From Anaerococcus sp. mt242 (GTDB taxonomy: Bacteria > Bacillota > Clostridia > Tissierellales > Peptoniphilaceae): 64,000 nt of DNA. The DNA is taken from positions 62,001 to 126,000 of the forward strand of contig NZ_JAEUYX010000004.1 in the NCBI RefSeq assembly GCF_016798225.1, written 5' to 3'. Shown here piece by piece: positions 24,318 to 33,732 of this stretch. The notes beneath the pieces are model-generated. The model ran no database searches, had not been told where the DNA came from, and saw only the letters and a program-made list of their open reading frames with translations. The position numbers and the translations under genes were made by a program. How positions within the stretch are numbered: the stretch's first letter is position 1; every line of letters begins with the position of its first letter.

Positions 24318-26177
24318 TTAGACTAATATTCTATAATCTTCCACTCTTTTTGTAATATTTTTCCTATCTAGGTATTCTAATATCACTATGGCTTGATTTC
24401 GGCTAAGTCCTGATATATCTCTAAATTCTTTGGCTTCTAGCTTATCATTTTCTTTGAAATAATCTTTTATCATATTCACTAATTTTGTATAATATTCGTT
24501 TCTTATTACAAATTCATCGATTTTTACTAGGTCATTTTTTAGTAAAAAGGCCAATAAATCCTTGTCTTTTTTATCAAATATGTCACTTTCTTTGGACAGT
24601 TTTGGCTCATTTGCCTTGATTTGACCCATTAATTCATCTATTCTTTTTTGATCGTTGGCAAGGCTTATGGCAAAATTTTTGTCTTTTACAAATCCTCTTT
24701 GTAGCATTATATGCTTGGTTAGAATTTTGTTTTTTAGCATGACTTCAAAGTCCTTGGTCTCTAGATTTAAGTCAAGTTTTTGTCTTAGCTCTTCTTTAGA
24801 AATCCCTTCATCTAAGGGGTTATTTTTATGGTAATCTTTGACCAGTTCGCTAATGTCACTTGCAATTTTTTCTAGATTTGGGTTTGCTATATAGGATTCT
24901 CCTATGATTTGGATATCATTATTGGCCGCCATTTGTTTTAAATCTGTATCAAGGGCTGATTTTTCAATGCCCATGTGGGTATAAATTTCATCAGCTGATT
25001 TGAACTTATCTAGGAAATCACTTATCTCATCAATCTCGCTAAATTCTTCCTTATTTTTTAAGTAATCTACATAATCTTTTGAATTTACTGTGTGATTTTG
25101 ATCATTTGTATCGATTATTTCTCCCCCACCTATGGTTTTGACTGGTGAGTAAGACCTGATTACAAATTTGTCCCCTCTTTTTACATAGATTTCTTCTTCT
25201 AGACGGAATTCGCAAAGGGCAGTTTCATTTGACTTGATTTCCTTTTTATCAAGAGGTACAGCTCTTGCCAACACTTCTTTTGTTCCGTGGAAAAATCTTA
25301 CCCTAGTCCAATGCTCGATTTCTATGTCATCAAATTTTGATAGGGAAAGCTTAGTTTGAACATTTTTTACCCTAATCAGCGAATCATTTTGGGCAATAAT
25401 GTCTCCACGTTCGATTTCATTTGATGAAATATTTGCTAGATTTAGGGCAATCCTTTGGCCCTTGTGGGCAATATCTATAGGTATGTCGTGGTTTTCGATT
25501 GATCTTACTTTTACTTTTTTGCCAGATGGATAGAGCATATATCCGCCATCTTTGTGGATTTCGCCCTCAGTTAGGGTACCGGTAATAATTGTCCCAATGC
25601 CTTGTAGGGTAAATGATCTATCGATATTCATCCTCATTGACTTGCTGTCTTCTTGCTTTTGTATATCAAGGATTTTTTCTTCAATCAAAACTTTTAGCTG
25701 GTCAATATTTTCTCCAGAAACAGAGTCTACAGCTATGATTGGAGCATCTTCCAAAATGGTATCTGCAAAGGACATTTCTATGTCAGCCTTTACCAAATCG
25801 ACCATTTCAGGAGTTACCATATTTTTCTTTGTTATTACAATTATTGCATTGTCCACTCCCATATAGTGAAGAATTTGGGCGTGTTCGATAGTTTGTGGCA
25901 TGACCCCATCATCTGCTGCAATTACTAGCAAAATTATATCGATGCCAACAACACCTGCCATCATATTTTTTACAAAATTTTCATGACCCGGTACATCGAT
26001 TATGCCTGCCTTTTCCCCATTGGATAGGTCAAGGGCAGTAAAGCCTAAGTTTATAGATATGCCGCGTTCTTTTTCTTCTTTTAAATTGTCAGTTTCATTA
26101 CCAGTCAATGCCCTGATTAGGGTAGTTTTGCCGTGGTCAATGTGGCCTGCTGTTCCGATTATATAATTATTTTTCAT
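24318..26177 (-). CDS. selB: Selenocysteine-specific elongation factor SelB
   Basis: 619 residues; delivers Sec-tRNA to UGA codons by binding the SECIS hairpin. The EF-Tu-like GTPase domain has [13 protein letters not shown] (G1), [10 protein letters not shown] (G2 region) and DVPGHENFV (G3). The usual TKxD (G4) reads ITKKNM, with Asn where Asp is expected. Domains II-III follow (about 175-370), and then winged-helix repeats to the C terminus for SECIS binding ([19 protein letters not shown]). It overlaps selA by 11 bp. Needed for reading the TGA in prdB. Confidence 0.95.
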   Translation of the reverse strand: MKNNYIIGTAGHIDHGKTTLIRALTGNETDNLKEEKERGISINLGFTALDLSNGEKAGIIDVPGHENFVKNMMAGVVGIDIILLVIAADDGVMPQTIEHAQILHYMGVDNAIIVITKKNMVTPEMVDLVKADIEMSFADTILEDAPIIAVDSVSGENIDQLKVLIEEKILDIQKQEDSKSMRMNIDRSFTLQGIGTIITGTLTEGEIHKDGGYMLYPSGKKVKVRSIENHDIPIDIAHKGQRIALNLANISSNEIERGDIIAQNDSLIRVKNVQTKLSLSKFDDIEIEHWTRVRFFHGTKEVLARAVPLDKKEIKSNETALCEFRLEEEIYVKRGDKFVIRSYSPVKTIGGGEIIDTNDQNHTVNSKDYVDYLKNKEEFSEIDEISDFLDKFKSADEIYTHMGIEKSALDTDLKQMAANNDIQIIGESYIANPNLEKIASDISELVKDYHKNNPLDEGISKEELRQKLDLNLETKDFEVMLKNKILTKHIMLQRGFVKDKNFAISLANDQKRIDELMGQIKANEPKLSKESDIFDKKDKDLLAFLLKNDLVKIDEFVIRNEYYTKLVNMIKDYFKENDKLEAKEFRDISGLSRNQAIVILEYLDRKNITKRVEDYRILV

Positions 26178-27519
26178 AATAATCCTTTACTGTCTGATAA
26201 ATGTCATCGATTTGCCTATCAAAAATTGTAAGAGCATTTAGGTAAAGAGCTCCGTCATGGACTGTTGAGATTATGTGATTTTCTGATAGTCTTAAATGAC
26301 TTTCTAGCCTGTGGATGTCTGTGTCGGTAATCTTTACAGAATAGGTTTTTTTGACATCTAGCGGATATGACCCACCACCGATTTTGCCTTCACTTTCTAC
26401 TATTTCTGCATTTATGCCATCTATTTTTTGGATTTTTCTTAAGAGTTTTTGACATCTTTTTTTGACAGTTTCAGCATCCTCAGTAATCATTCTGATAGTT
26501 GGATTTTCTGTTTTCATAGTCTCAAAATCCAAATACTCGATAAGGGTAGCCTCAACAGATGCTAGGGTTAGTTTGTCCACCCTAAAAGCCCTTAGAAGTT
26601 GGTTTTTCTTCATTTTTGCAATGTAATCTTTTTTGCCGACTATGATACCTGCTTGGGAGCCACCGATTAGTTTATCACAAGAAAAACTTACCAGGTCAAT
26701 GCCATCGCTTAGGCAATCTCCAACAGTTTTTTCGTAGGAATAGCCATAAGGAGTAAGGTCAATAAGCGATCCACTTCCTAAGTCCTCGTAAAGAAGGATG
26801 TCACGGTCGCCGATTAGTTCTTTTAAATCTTTGGTATCTACAGATTCGTTGTAGCCCACCATTTGGAAGTTTGACTTATGTACTTTTACAATAGCGGATA
26901 GATTTTCATCATCAATTTCATTTTCATAATCATAAAGATGAGTTCTATTTGTCGCCCCAACTTCCACAACATTTGCCCCAGATTTCTTCATAATTTCTGA
27001 AATACGGAAAGATCCGCCAATTTCAACCAATTCTCCACGAGAGATAAGGGCGTTCTTGCCCTGGCAAAAGGTATTTAAAACTAAGAAAACTGCTGCAGCA
27101 TTGTTATTTACAATAAGTGCATCTTCAGCACCAGTTAGTTTTTTGACAATATCAACAAGGTGGGTATAGCGTGATCCACGCACTCCATTTTCAACATCAT
27201 ATTCCAAGTTTGAATAAGACGCGCCAATTTTTTCGATACGTTCAAGGGATTTTTCAGACAAAACTGCACGACCTAGGTTGGTATGTAGGATAACCCCCGT
27301 TGCATTTATCACATTGTAAAGTGAATATGGGCTAAAAGAATTGATTTTGCTATCAATATCCGCATAGATATCAGCCGTTTCAAAGTCTTCCTTTGCCGCA
27401 ATCTTCGCACGGTAATCATCCAAAACCTTATTTGCAATGTCCTTTACAATCACAGGATTTTCATCATATCTATTTAAAATCTCATTCATTTGAGGTAATT
27501 TTTTGTACAAATTTTCCAT
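26167..27519 (-). CDS. selA: L-seryl-tRNA(Sec) selenium transferase
   Basis: 450 residues, PLP enzyme that converts Ser-tRNA(Sec) to Sec-tRNA(Sec) with selenophosphate. The PLP lysine is in FSCDKLIGGSQAGIIVGKK, and conserved parts INATGVILHTNLGRAVLS and RGSRYTHL are typical. Normal length. First gene of the selA-selB pair, on the strand opposite selC. The ribosome binding site is GGAGG just ahead of the ATG. Confidence 0.95.
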   Translation of the reverse strand: MENLYKKLPQMNEILNRYDENPVIVKDIANKVLDDYRAKIAAKEDFETADIYADIDSKINSFSPYSLYNVINATGVILHTNLGRAVLSEKSLERIEKIGASYSNLEYDVENGVRGSRYTHLVDIVKKLTGAEDALIVNNNAAAVFLVLNTFCQGKNALISRGELVEIGGSFRISEIMKKSGANVVEVGATNRTHLYDYENEIDDENLSAIVKVHKSNFQMVGYNESVDTKDLKELIGDRDILLYEDLGSGSLIDLTPYGYSYEKTVGDCLSDGIDLVSFSCDKLIGGSQAGIIVGKKDYIAKMKKNQLLRAFRVDKLTLASVEATLIEYLDFETMKTENPTIRMITEDAETVKKRCQKLLRKIQKIDGINAEIVESEGKIGGGSYPLDVKKTYSVKITDTDIHRLESHLRLSENHIISTVHDGALYLNALTIFDRQIDDIYQTVKDYYEK

Positions 27520-27654
27520 ACTGCCTCCATATATGGTTATTATACAATATTTTACTAAATTTGTAACAAAGTAATGGGGGACTTTTTAGAAAAGTTTGCA
27601 AAATCTTTTTTCTTTTTTGGTAATTGACTTTTTCTTAGTATCTTAAATATTTCT

Positions 27655-27822
27655 TCGTTCTCCGGGGGTTGGCTTTAAGGGCGTTTCGATTCGCCCTCCA
27701 AAGCACCCCCCAGACCCACATGCAAACTCACCCTAACGACCCCTACGCGGGGTGCGTAATTTTAAGGAAAGAATCGCTACGCGATGTCTATTTTAAAATT
27801 GCAGTATGTTGCTTACGCAAAT
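27655..27822. repeat. Composite interspersed repeat, diverged copy F
   Basis: Recognisable blocks in the A-D order but heavily substituted: GGCTTTAAGGGCGTTTCGAT, CGCCCTCCAAAGCACCCC, CCTACGCGGGGTGCG, GAATCGCTACGCGATGTC, GTTGCTTACGCAA. Confidence 0.65.
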
Positions 27823-27911
27823 TTTTAATGTTAAGCTTCGATTAATATCTAGACTTCAATTGCGATTATAGCGTATTATAATTATCCAAGGCCTTAAGTA
27901 AATTAATACGC

Positions 27912-27940
27912 AAAAAAGCATTTGCATAAAGCAAATGCTT
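27912..27940 (-). terminator. Terminator downstream of the permuted PrdA-like gene
   Basis: Perfect 10-bp stem AAGCATTTGC-tttat-GCAAATGCTT then TTTTTTG on the minus strand, about 215 bp past the stop, with copy G in between. Confidence 0.75.
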
Positions 27941-27952
27941 CTAATTTTTAAA

Positions 27953-28085
27953 AAAAGAATTCGCGGAGCGAACTTCTACTAATCATTGCCCCACGCAGTG
28001 GCGGAGGGGGTAAAAAGGTTTTAGGGGGTCCAGGGGGAAAGGGACGTAGGGGTCTCCGCAACCCCTCGTCCCTATCCCCCTAGGC
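27953..28085. repeat. Composite interspersed repeat, copy G (inverted copy E core)
   Basis: On the minus strand it reads GCCACTGCGTGGGGCAATGA, then TAGTAGAAGTTCGCTCCGCG and AATTCTTTTTTT, the same as the end of the copy E core. The preceding part (CTAGGGGGATAGGGACGAGG) is different. It is the last repeat of this kind in the window. Confidence 0.65.
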
Positions 28086-28156
28086 TAAGTGTAATAATCT
28101 GTAATAATATTATCTTAAAGCTATAAATTTACCTAATAATAAAATTTCGATTCACT

Positions 28157-29404
28157 TTAATAAAGTGAATGAATAGCCCCATCTCTTGCTTCATTAGGTG
28201 TCAAAAATACCGGACTATTTTTTCTAATCCTCATATTTTCTCCCCCGATAATGCCTGCTGGTTCATCTGGCTTTACAAATGTATCATACATACAGCCCAC
28301 ACCTGAAACTATTTTTACAATACCTATTTTGTATTTTCCTGGTCTTTTGATATTGTAAAAGTCTTTTGTTTCATCATATTTGCCCTCGTATGATTTTAAT
28401 ACATCTCTTATTTTTCCAATAATCTCATCGACTATTTCATGGGCTTTTATAATCCCATCTGCTGTTCTGCCTTCGCCTTCTTTGAAGGTGAAATCTATAT
28501 GGAAAATATAGTCATCTACTGAAGGTGTGCCTGCCCTGTCAAAGCTAATTTTTTCTTTTAATGTACCGTCACAAGAGCCCATGTTTGCAGGTTGGAGGTC
28601 GTAGGCTTCTTCTACTCCTGTTATCATTGCTACAACACCTTTCAGCTCTACTGTTTCGCCCTCGCCTAGTTTGCCTGATTTTTTGCCTGCTATTGGCATC
28701 ACATCTAGGTTTGTGTTGGCTTCTTTTTCGTAATCTCCTGGTTTTATGACTTCTACACTCATATCCACTATTCTTTCTTGGCCATCTAAGGCATTTTTTG
28801 CAATGTTTTCATCGATAATTAGAGTGTGGCCGTCAATTTTATTTTCTTCGCCAAATTTTACTTGGTCTATTTCTATGTAAGATTTTGTAAGTTTGCCTTC
28901 TTTTTTCTCATTCGGATCCTTTTTCTTGTCCCATTTTTTGCCACGTTTGGCCATTTTTTTGCTAAGTTCTACCATAGCTTTCATGGCATCTATTTCTGCC
29001 AGGGAATTTTCACCAAGTATTTGGGTTTCAAATCCTGATTCTGTTTTGTTGTAGTCAAGCACTAGGTCTACATATTCATTTGTAGCTACAAATGTTGCTT
29101 GTTGGCCAATAAATGAAAGTCCTGCTGTAGCCACTCCATTTTTTTCTAGTTCGCCTATTACATTTGTAAAATCAATGTGGTGGTTGCCCCAGCCATCTAG
29201 GGCTACAATTGCTGCATCAAGACCCAATTCTTTTGCCATTTTGCCTGTTTCTACAGATGTTCTATCCTTATCTGCTTGCTTGTCAGACACTCCTTTTACA
29301 AGCACTCCTACAAATTCTAAGCCATCATAGGATGAAACTACATTTACTATTGGACACCTGTAATGGTGCATGGTTGTCATTTTTGTACTAGGACCAAATC
29401 CCAT
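28157..29404 (-). CDS. PrdA/GrdE-like protein with circularly permuted domain order (PrdE-PrdD-type fusion)
   Basis: 415 residues. Residues 1-152 align by eye with the part of PrdA that follows the pyruvoyl cleavage cysteine: MGFGPSTKMTTMHHYR against CIGPASKETSRHYF, and GWGNHHIDF against GFGNNHIDF. A lysine-rich linker (153-173) follows. Residues 174-415 then align with the PrdA chain before that cysteine, ending DGAIHSLY where PrdA has DGVIHALTC. So the termini sit exactly at the cleavage point and the order is swapped. The cysteine itself is replaced by the initiator Met, so no pyruvoyl group can form. C. difficile has separate PrdD and PrdE proteins related to PrdA (from memory); this may be their fusion. 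Likely accessory to proline reductase; role not known. Its own promoter is at 29469-29496. Confidence 0.85.
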   Translation of the reverse strand: MGFGPSTKMTTMHHYRCPIVNVVSSYDGLEFVGVLVKGVSDKQADKDRTSVETGKMAKELGLDAAIVALDGWGNHHIDFTNVIGELEKNGVATAGLSFIGQQATFVATNEYVDLVLDYNKTESGFETQILGENSLAEIDAMKAMVELSKKMAKRGKKWDKKKDPNEKKEGKLTKSYIEIDQVKFGEENKIDGHTLIIDENIAKNALDGQERIVDMSVEVIKPGDYEKEANTNLDVMPIAGKKSGKLGEGETVELKGVVAMITGVEEAYDLQPANMGSCDGTLKEKISFDRAGTPSVDDYIFHIDFTFKEGEGRTADGIIKAHEIVDEIIGKIRDVLKSYEGKYDETKDFYNIKRPGKYKIGIVKIVSGVGCMYDTFVKPDEPAGIIGGENMRIRKNSPVFLTPNEARDGAIHSLY

Positions 29405-29468
29405 TTTTGCCTCCTAATTTATTCTAATCATATAATTTTGTATGTAAGAAAACCTTTTATCTAATAAT

Positions 29469-29496
29469 ATTATAACACGTTCAGTTTTCTTGACAA
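29469..29496 (-). promoter_or_regulatory. Promoter of the permuted PrdA-like gene
   Basis: -35 TTGTCA (29491-29496), 16-bp spacer, -10 TATAAT (29469-29474) on the minus strand; RBS AGGAGG before the ATG. Confidence 0.65.
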
Positions 29497-29521
29497 GATT
29501 TCTACAATTTGAAATTAGCAA

Positions 29522-29548
29522 TAAAAAAAGCCTAGTTTATCTAGGCTT
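29522..29548 (-). terminator. Terminator of the selenium operon
   Basis: AAGCCTAG-ataaa-CTAGGCTT hairpin with TTTTTTAT on the minus strand, overlapping the last stop codon. Confidence 0.8.
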
Positions 29549-30689
29549 AATTGTTGTTGTATTCTTCAGCTATTTCTTTTACTGCTTTGATTGTAGCATC
29601 TATTTCCTCTTCTGTATTGAAATATGAAAAAGAAAATCTAACTATACCTTGGTTTTCTGTACCAAAGTGTTTGTGAATTAGTGGGGCGCAGTGGGCTCCG
29701 GGTCTGGTTTGCATATCATATTTTTCATCCAAAATTAGGGAAAATTCTGAGCTATCCATATCGGATAGATTAAAGGAGACAATTCCTGTAAAATCTCCCT
29801 CTGGTTTTTTAGAATAAATCTTAATGCCCTCTATATTTTCAATGCCCTCGTAAAATCTTTTGGTCAATTTTTTTATTTTTTCATTTATATTTTCTATGCC
29901 AGTTCCTAAAAGAAATTTAAGGCTAGCATCCATGGCTATTTGGGAAAGAAAATTGCTTGTCCCAACTTCAAAAATAGCTGGAAAATCTTTTGGGTGGCAC
30001 TTATCAAAAGAATTTACCCCTGATCCACCTGCAAAAACATTTGAAAAATCAAAATCTCCCACCTTTATTATCCCACCAGTTCCTGATGGGCCGTAAAGGG
30101 ACTTATGGCCTGTAAAAACAAAAATGCTATTTGTATATTTTGACAAATCTACATCCACACATCCTGCTGTTTGTGCCATGTCGATTATCATTACTAAATT
30201 ATATTTTTCTGCTAATTCATGGATTTTATCCAAGTCATTGAGATTTGCTAGTAGATTTGATGCGTGGTTTGTTACTATAAATCTTGTATTTTCTTTGATA
30301 AGTTCTGGAATCTTATCAAAATCTACTTCACAGTTTTCATCAAAATCTAAAAATGATAATTCTGCTCCTGATTGGTAGAGGGGCCTTAGGACAGAGTTAT
30401 GCTCGGTTGTAGTGGTTATTACATGGTCATTTTCTTTTATTAAAGATTTTATGATCATATTTAGACCGAAACTAGCATTTTCTGTAAGGGCTATATCATT
30501 TGGATCTGCTATATGAAATATTTTTGCCAAGTCCATTTTGGTCTTATATATCCCCATCATAGAATTTTGTGAAAGGGCGTGGCCTGATCTTGATGGATTG
30601 CCGTAGGATTCACTTTCTAAAAGCTCTATATATTTTTCCTTTAGTGACGCTGGTTTATGTAGGGTTGTGGCGGAGTTATCAAAGTACAT
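29547..30689 (-). CDS. Class V aminotransferase-fold cysteine desulfurase / selenocysteine lyase-like protein
   Basis: 380-residue PLP enzyme. Start MYFDNSATTLHKP, PLP lysine in FTGHKSLYGPSGTGG, and C-terminal RPGAHCAPLIHKHFG with the candidate active cysteine. Of the NifS/Csd type. Sitting at the end of an operon with selD, yedF and a DUF3343 gene, it probably mobilises Se from cysteine/selenocysteine for selenophosphate synthesis; this role is inferred from context. It overlaps the DUF3343 gene by 11 bp. Confidence 0.88.
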   Translation of the reverse strand: MYFDNSATTLHKPASLKEKYIELLESESYGNPSRSGHALSQNSMMGIYKTKMDLAKIFHIADPNDIALTENASFGLNMIIKSLIKENDHVITTTTEHNSVLRPLYQSGAELSFLDFDENCEVDFDKIPELIKENTRFIVTNHASNLLANLNDLDKIHELAEKYNLVMIIDMAQTAGCVDVDLSKYTNSIFVFTGHKSLYGPSGTGGIIKVGDFDFSNVFAGGSGVNSFDKCHPKDFPAIFEVGTSNFLSQIAMDASLKFLLGTGIENINEKIKKLTKRFYEGIENIEGIKIYSKKPEGDFTGIVSFNLSDMDSSEFSLILDEKYDMQTRPGAHCAPLIHKHFGTENQGIVRFSFSYFNTEEEIDATIKAVKEIAEEYNNN

Positions 30690-30954
30690 ATTCTTCTATC
30701 ACTCTCTTTTTGCCCTCATGGTAGAGGGTGTATATTTTATCATAGTCTGATTTTTCTAGGATATTTAGGGCATTTTCCAATTCACTTTTGTCCACACGCA
30801 AGCAAAACCCACATCCAGCACCAATTTCGGTAGGAAGTGGGATTAGTCTTGCGCCAGCTAAATGCTCAGTTTTTTCAAGAGCAGCCATGGCAGCTGATGT
30901 GGTATCAAACGAAAATATGATATGCTCTATTTCCTTAGCAAGGGTAGATGGCAT
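30679..30954 (-). CDS. DUF3343 protein, putative Se/S carrier
   Basis: 91 residues. Contains the characteristic IPLPTEIGAGCGFCLRV with a CGFC pair, preceded by a small alpha/beta ferredoxin-like fold. DUF3343 proteins regularly accompany YedF and selD and are thought to carry selenium or sulfur; activity is not proven. Overlaps yedF by 20 bp and the desulfurase-like gene by 11 bp. Confidence 0.85.
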   Translation of the reverse strand: MPSTLAKEIEHIIFSFDTTSAAMAALEKTEHLAGARLIPLPTEIGAGCGFCLRVDKSELENALNILEKSDYDKIYTLYHEGKKRVIEEYVL

Positions 30955-31543
30955 TGTTTGATCTCATTGCTTCTACGATTTTGTACATATTGGTAATTTC
31001 ACCAACTGCGAGCTTATCTTTTTTGCCATAGTGGTCTAGGCAAAGTCCGCAAGAATATACTCTAACTCCACGGTTTTCAAGATTTTTTAAGTCTTCTATT
31101 GTTTTTTCGTTTTCTGTTGTAAGGAAAACGCCCCTGTTATAGAAGATGATTTCTACTGGTAAGTGGTCTTGTTCAGTAACTGAGTAGATAAAGCCTTCTA
31201 AAAGTTGTTTAGAGAATTCTTCATCTCCATCTCCTATTTTGTCAGAGTTTACTATTACTATATAGTTATCGCTTGTAGCTTGGTTTACAGAGTAGTCTTC
31301 TATAACACTATGCTCTCTTGATGCTTCTGTTTTTTCTAGGCTTACCTCGTATTTTCTATCTGCTAGCTTTCCTACCGTGTAGTCAATTTTTAGCTCATGA
31401 GCCATTTTCGCTAAGTTTTCTGTAGCTACTTCGTTATCTACTAAGATTTCGAAAGTTTTTTCGTCTGGGTTTTCTCTTAGGGCTTTTTTTGTTTCAATAA
31501 CTGGGATTGGGCATGCTTTGCCTAGTACGTCTATTTGTATCAT
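30935..31543 (-). CDS. yedF: Sulfurtransferase-like selenium metabolism protein YedF
   Basis: 202 residues in two parts. An N-terminal TusA-like domain has the catalytic cysteine in LGKACPIPVIETKKAL. A C-terminal DsrE-like domain (about 95-200) has the cysteine motif VYSCGLCLDHYGKKDKL. This architecture is that of the YedF protein linked with selenium-utilising genomes. Lies between selD (13 bp gap) and the DUF3343 gene. Cytoplasmic. Confidence 0.9.
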   Translation of the reverse strand: MIQIDVLGKACPIPVIETKKALRENPDEKTFEILVDNEVATENLAKMAHELKIDYTVGKLADRKYEVSLEKTEASREHSVIEDYSVNQATSDNYIVIVNSDKIGDGDEEFSKQLLEGFIYSVTEQDHLPVEIIFYNRGVFLTTENEKTIEDLKNLENRGVRVYSCGLCLDHYGKKDKLAVGEITNMYKIVEAMRSNNAIYPC

Positions 31544-31556
31544 TTTAATCTCCTTT

Positions 31557-32570
31557 TTATTTTACAATGATAGGGTAAGATCTTTTTGCTTTTACTTCCC
31601 CTATTTCATATATATCCATATTTTGCTTTTTAAACTCTTCTATGATTTGATCAGCAGTATCTCTATCAACTGCTACTAGTAGTCCACCACTGGTTTGTGG
31701 GTCAAATAATACTTCGCTCATAGCAAAATCATCCTTGTAAAATTCAACAACATTTTTTAGATAATTTCTATTATTTTGCCCACCAGTTGTGAATAAAAAT
31801 TCATTTGCTAAGTCAAGGGCAGGCTCAAGAACTGGAACTTTTTTGCTATCGACTATGATAGAAAAATCATCTCCCGCCATTTCTGATAAGTGGCCTAAGA
31901 GACCAAATCCTGTAACATCAGTTGCTGCGTGTATGTCGTAGTTTACAAAAATATCTCTTGCATATTTATTTAAAAGTTTCATTTGGTCAGTGCAGGTTTT
32001 AAAGTCCTCATCACTCACCATGCCTTGGTTGTAGGAACCTGTAATTAGCCCTGTACCAAGTTTTTTTGTAAGTAAGATTACATCCTTATCTTGCGGAGTA
32101 TTATTTTGCCAAATTTTATCAATAGCAACTTTCCCAGTTACTGATAAACCATATTTGGTTAGGTTATCGTGGATAGAGTGGCCACCTACTAGGGAAGCCT
32201 CTGCTTCACTTACCTTGTCATTGCCCCCACGGAGGATTTCTCTTAAAATATCAAAATCTTCTTCTAGTGGGAACATGGCAATATTTAAAGCACTTACTAC
32301 CTCTCCACCCATGGCATAAATATCACTTAGGGAATTGGCCGCAGCAATTTGCCCAAAAAGATATGGATCTTCTACCATAGCTGGGAAAAAGTCCAATGTT
32401 TGGATTATTGCAGTTTCCCCGTCAATATCTATAACAGCAGCATCATCTTTGCCATCAAAACCTACAAGAACATCATCACGTCTATATGGATTGATATCTT
32501 TTAATAAAGAATCCAGATTTCCTGCAGCGATTTTGGCATTGCAGCCACCGCAAACTTCTATTTTACTCAT
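31557..32570 (-). CDS. selD: Selenide, water dikinase (selenophosphate synthetase)
   Basis: 337 residues; makes selenophosphate from selenide and ATP. The active-site motif is CGGCNAKI (Cys10 and Lys13), so this SelD has cysteine where several clostridial enzymes have selenocysteine. The glycine-rich and Asp residues of the ATP-binding AIR-synthase fold are present (DDAAVIDID, ANSLSDIYAMGG, GGHSIHD). Feeds SelA. The second half of an operon with the dehydratase-like genes: 10 bp after the preceding gene's stop. Confidence 0.95.
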   Translation of the reverse strand: MSKIEVCGGCNAKIAAGNLDSLLKDINPYRRDDVLVGFDGKDDAAVIDIDGETAIIQTLDFFPAMVEDPYLFGQIAAANSLSDIYAMGGEVVSALNIAMFPLEEDFDILREILRGGNDKVSEAEASLVGGHSIHDNLTKYGLSVTGKVAIDKIWQNNTPQDKDVILLTKKLGTGLITGSYNQGMVSDEDFKTCTDQMKLLNKYARDIFVNYDIHAATDVTGFGLLGHLSEMAGDDFSIIVDSKKVPVLEPALDLANEFLFTTGGQNNRNYLKNVVEFYKDDFAMSEVLFDPQTSGGLLVAVDRDTADQIIEEFKKQNMDIYEIGEVKAKRSYPIIVK

Positions 32571-32580
32571 ACTCTTCCTT

Positions 32581-33732
32581 TTATAACATTTCTATAAAGG
32601 CAGCCATTCTTGTGTTTAGCTGACCAATGTCAGCTTGTGAAAAGTCAGTTTCTACAAACATATATGGGATGCCTTTTTCTTCCGTAACAAATTTTTTTAT
32701 TTTTTCACGCTCAACTATATATGGATGGCAGGCAACGAGATCCATTTCTATAACTCCATCTGCATTATATTTATCAATGAGTCTGCCAAGCAAGTCATAG
32801 CGATTTGTATCTGGTGTCATGACTGAGCAACCAATATCTAAATATCTACGAGCAATGGCCTCATTTATATCGCCAGTTTCTAGATCAATATTGTTATCAA
32901 AGTTTTTCTCACCAGAACAGTTTTCAAAACTTACTACAACTGCACCATTATCTTCAATAGCTTTTATAACTTTTTCTGTAGCTCCACCCATTGGACATCC
33001 TGTGATGATAATTCTAGGTTTTTTCTCTAATTTTTCTGGATCATATTCATCACGGATTTTTTTTGCAATGGCATTTATCTCATCAGCTACAATAGTTTTA
33101 TCCATCTTAAATTGTGATCCATAGGTAACATGGAAAAAGTCAAGGCCAGACATAGGCGCTGGGTCTAGTTCCATAGTATCTGCCAAATTTTTTTGAGCAT
33201 CTCTTATATCATTACCCACCTTTGACCATTTTATAAGCTCATCATCAGTTATTTTTGTAGCAAGCTTATCTTCCAAATACGCTCTAAAGTCTATTATTTC
33301 GTCTTTCCAATAGCGGAGAGCTTTTTCGTTTTGTGTTTGTGGCAAGTGCATGATATACATTGGCTTGATATCATTCATCAACTCATACATTTTCTTTTTG
33401 CCATCACAAGTTGTCTCGCCCACAACTATGTCTGAAAAATAAAAAAATGGGCATTTGTCTGTTTTTGCAAAGCCATATGATGATTTAATAAGCGGGCAAA
33501 GATTGGCTGGCAAGTCTTTTTCTGCTTCTGGAATAGTTTCATCACTTGTTGAGCAAAGTCCAACTGTACTTGCTCCCGCTGCCCAAGCCACTTCTTCGGG
33601 AAAATATGTACAGTAGGCTCCCACTAATGGAATCCCCTTATCTTTTAGCTCTTTTACTTCTAAAAATGCGTTTTTTCTCTGGTCTGCAAATTCTTCAAAA
33701 ACTTCTGGTAAATCTTTTACAATATCTGTCAT
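32581..33732 (-). CDS. 2-hydroxyacyl-CoA dehydratase family protein, double-cubane-cluster type
   Basis: 383 residues. Similar to HgdB/YjiM. Cysteines are in AYCTYFPEE, NLCPLIKSSYGF, KCPFFYFSDIVVGETTCDGKKKMYE and FENCSGEKN. A single-gene protein paired with an ASKHA activator, rather than an HgdA/HgdB pair with CoA-processing neighbours, fits the double-cubane-cluster proteins (DCCP). Those are reductases driven by ATP hydrolysis, with unknown natural substrate. It overlaps the activator gene by 4 bp and is followed by selD. So it may belong to the selenium or amino-acid reductive metabolism here. Substrate not determinable. Confidence 0.85.
   Translation of the reverse strand: MTDIVKDLPEVFEEFADQRKNAFLEVKELKDKGIPLVGAYCTYFPEEVAWAAGASTVGLCSTSDETIPEAEKDLPANLCPLIKSSYGFAKTDKCPFFYFSDIVVGETTCDGKKKMYELMNDIKPMYIMHLPQTQNEKALRYWKDEIIDFRAYLEDKLATKITDDELIKWSKVGNDIRDAQKNLADTMELDPAPMSGLDFFHVTYGSQFKMDKTIVADEINAIAKKIRDEYDPEKLEKKPRIIITGCPMGGATEKVIKAIEDNGAVVVSFENCSGEKNFDNNIDLETGDINEAIARRYLDIGCSVMTPDTNRYDLLGRLIDKYNADGVIEMDLVACHPYIVEREKIKKFVTEEKGIPYMFVETDFSQADIGQLNTRMAAFIEML

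Noticed and set aside
10676-28085. CRISPR array
   Set aside because: Repeats are palindromic, irregularly spaced and in both orientations, without constant spacers, and there are no cas genes.
28156-28157. Glycine reductase (grd) genes
   Set aside because: Only PrdA-like relatives are present; no GrdA or GrdB sequence was seen, so the GrdE similarity reflects shared ancestry.
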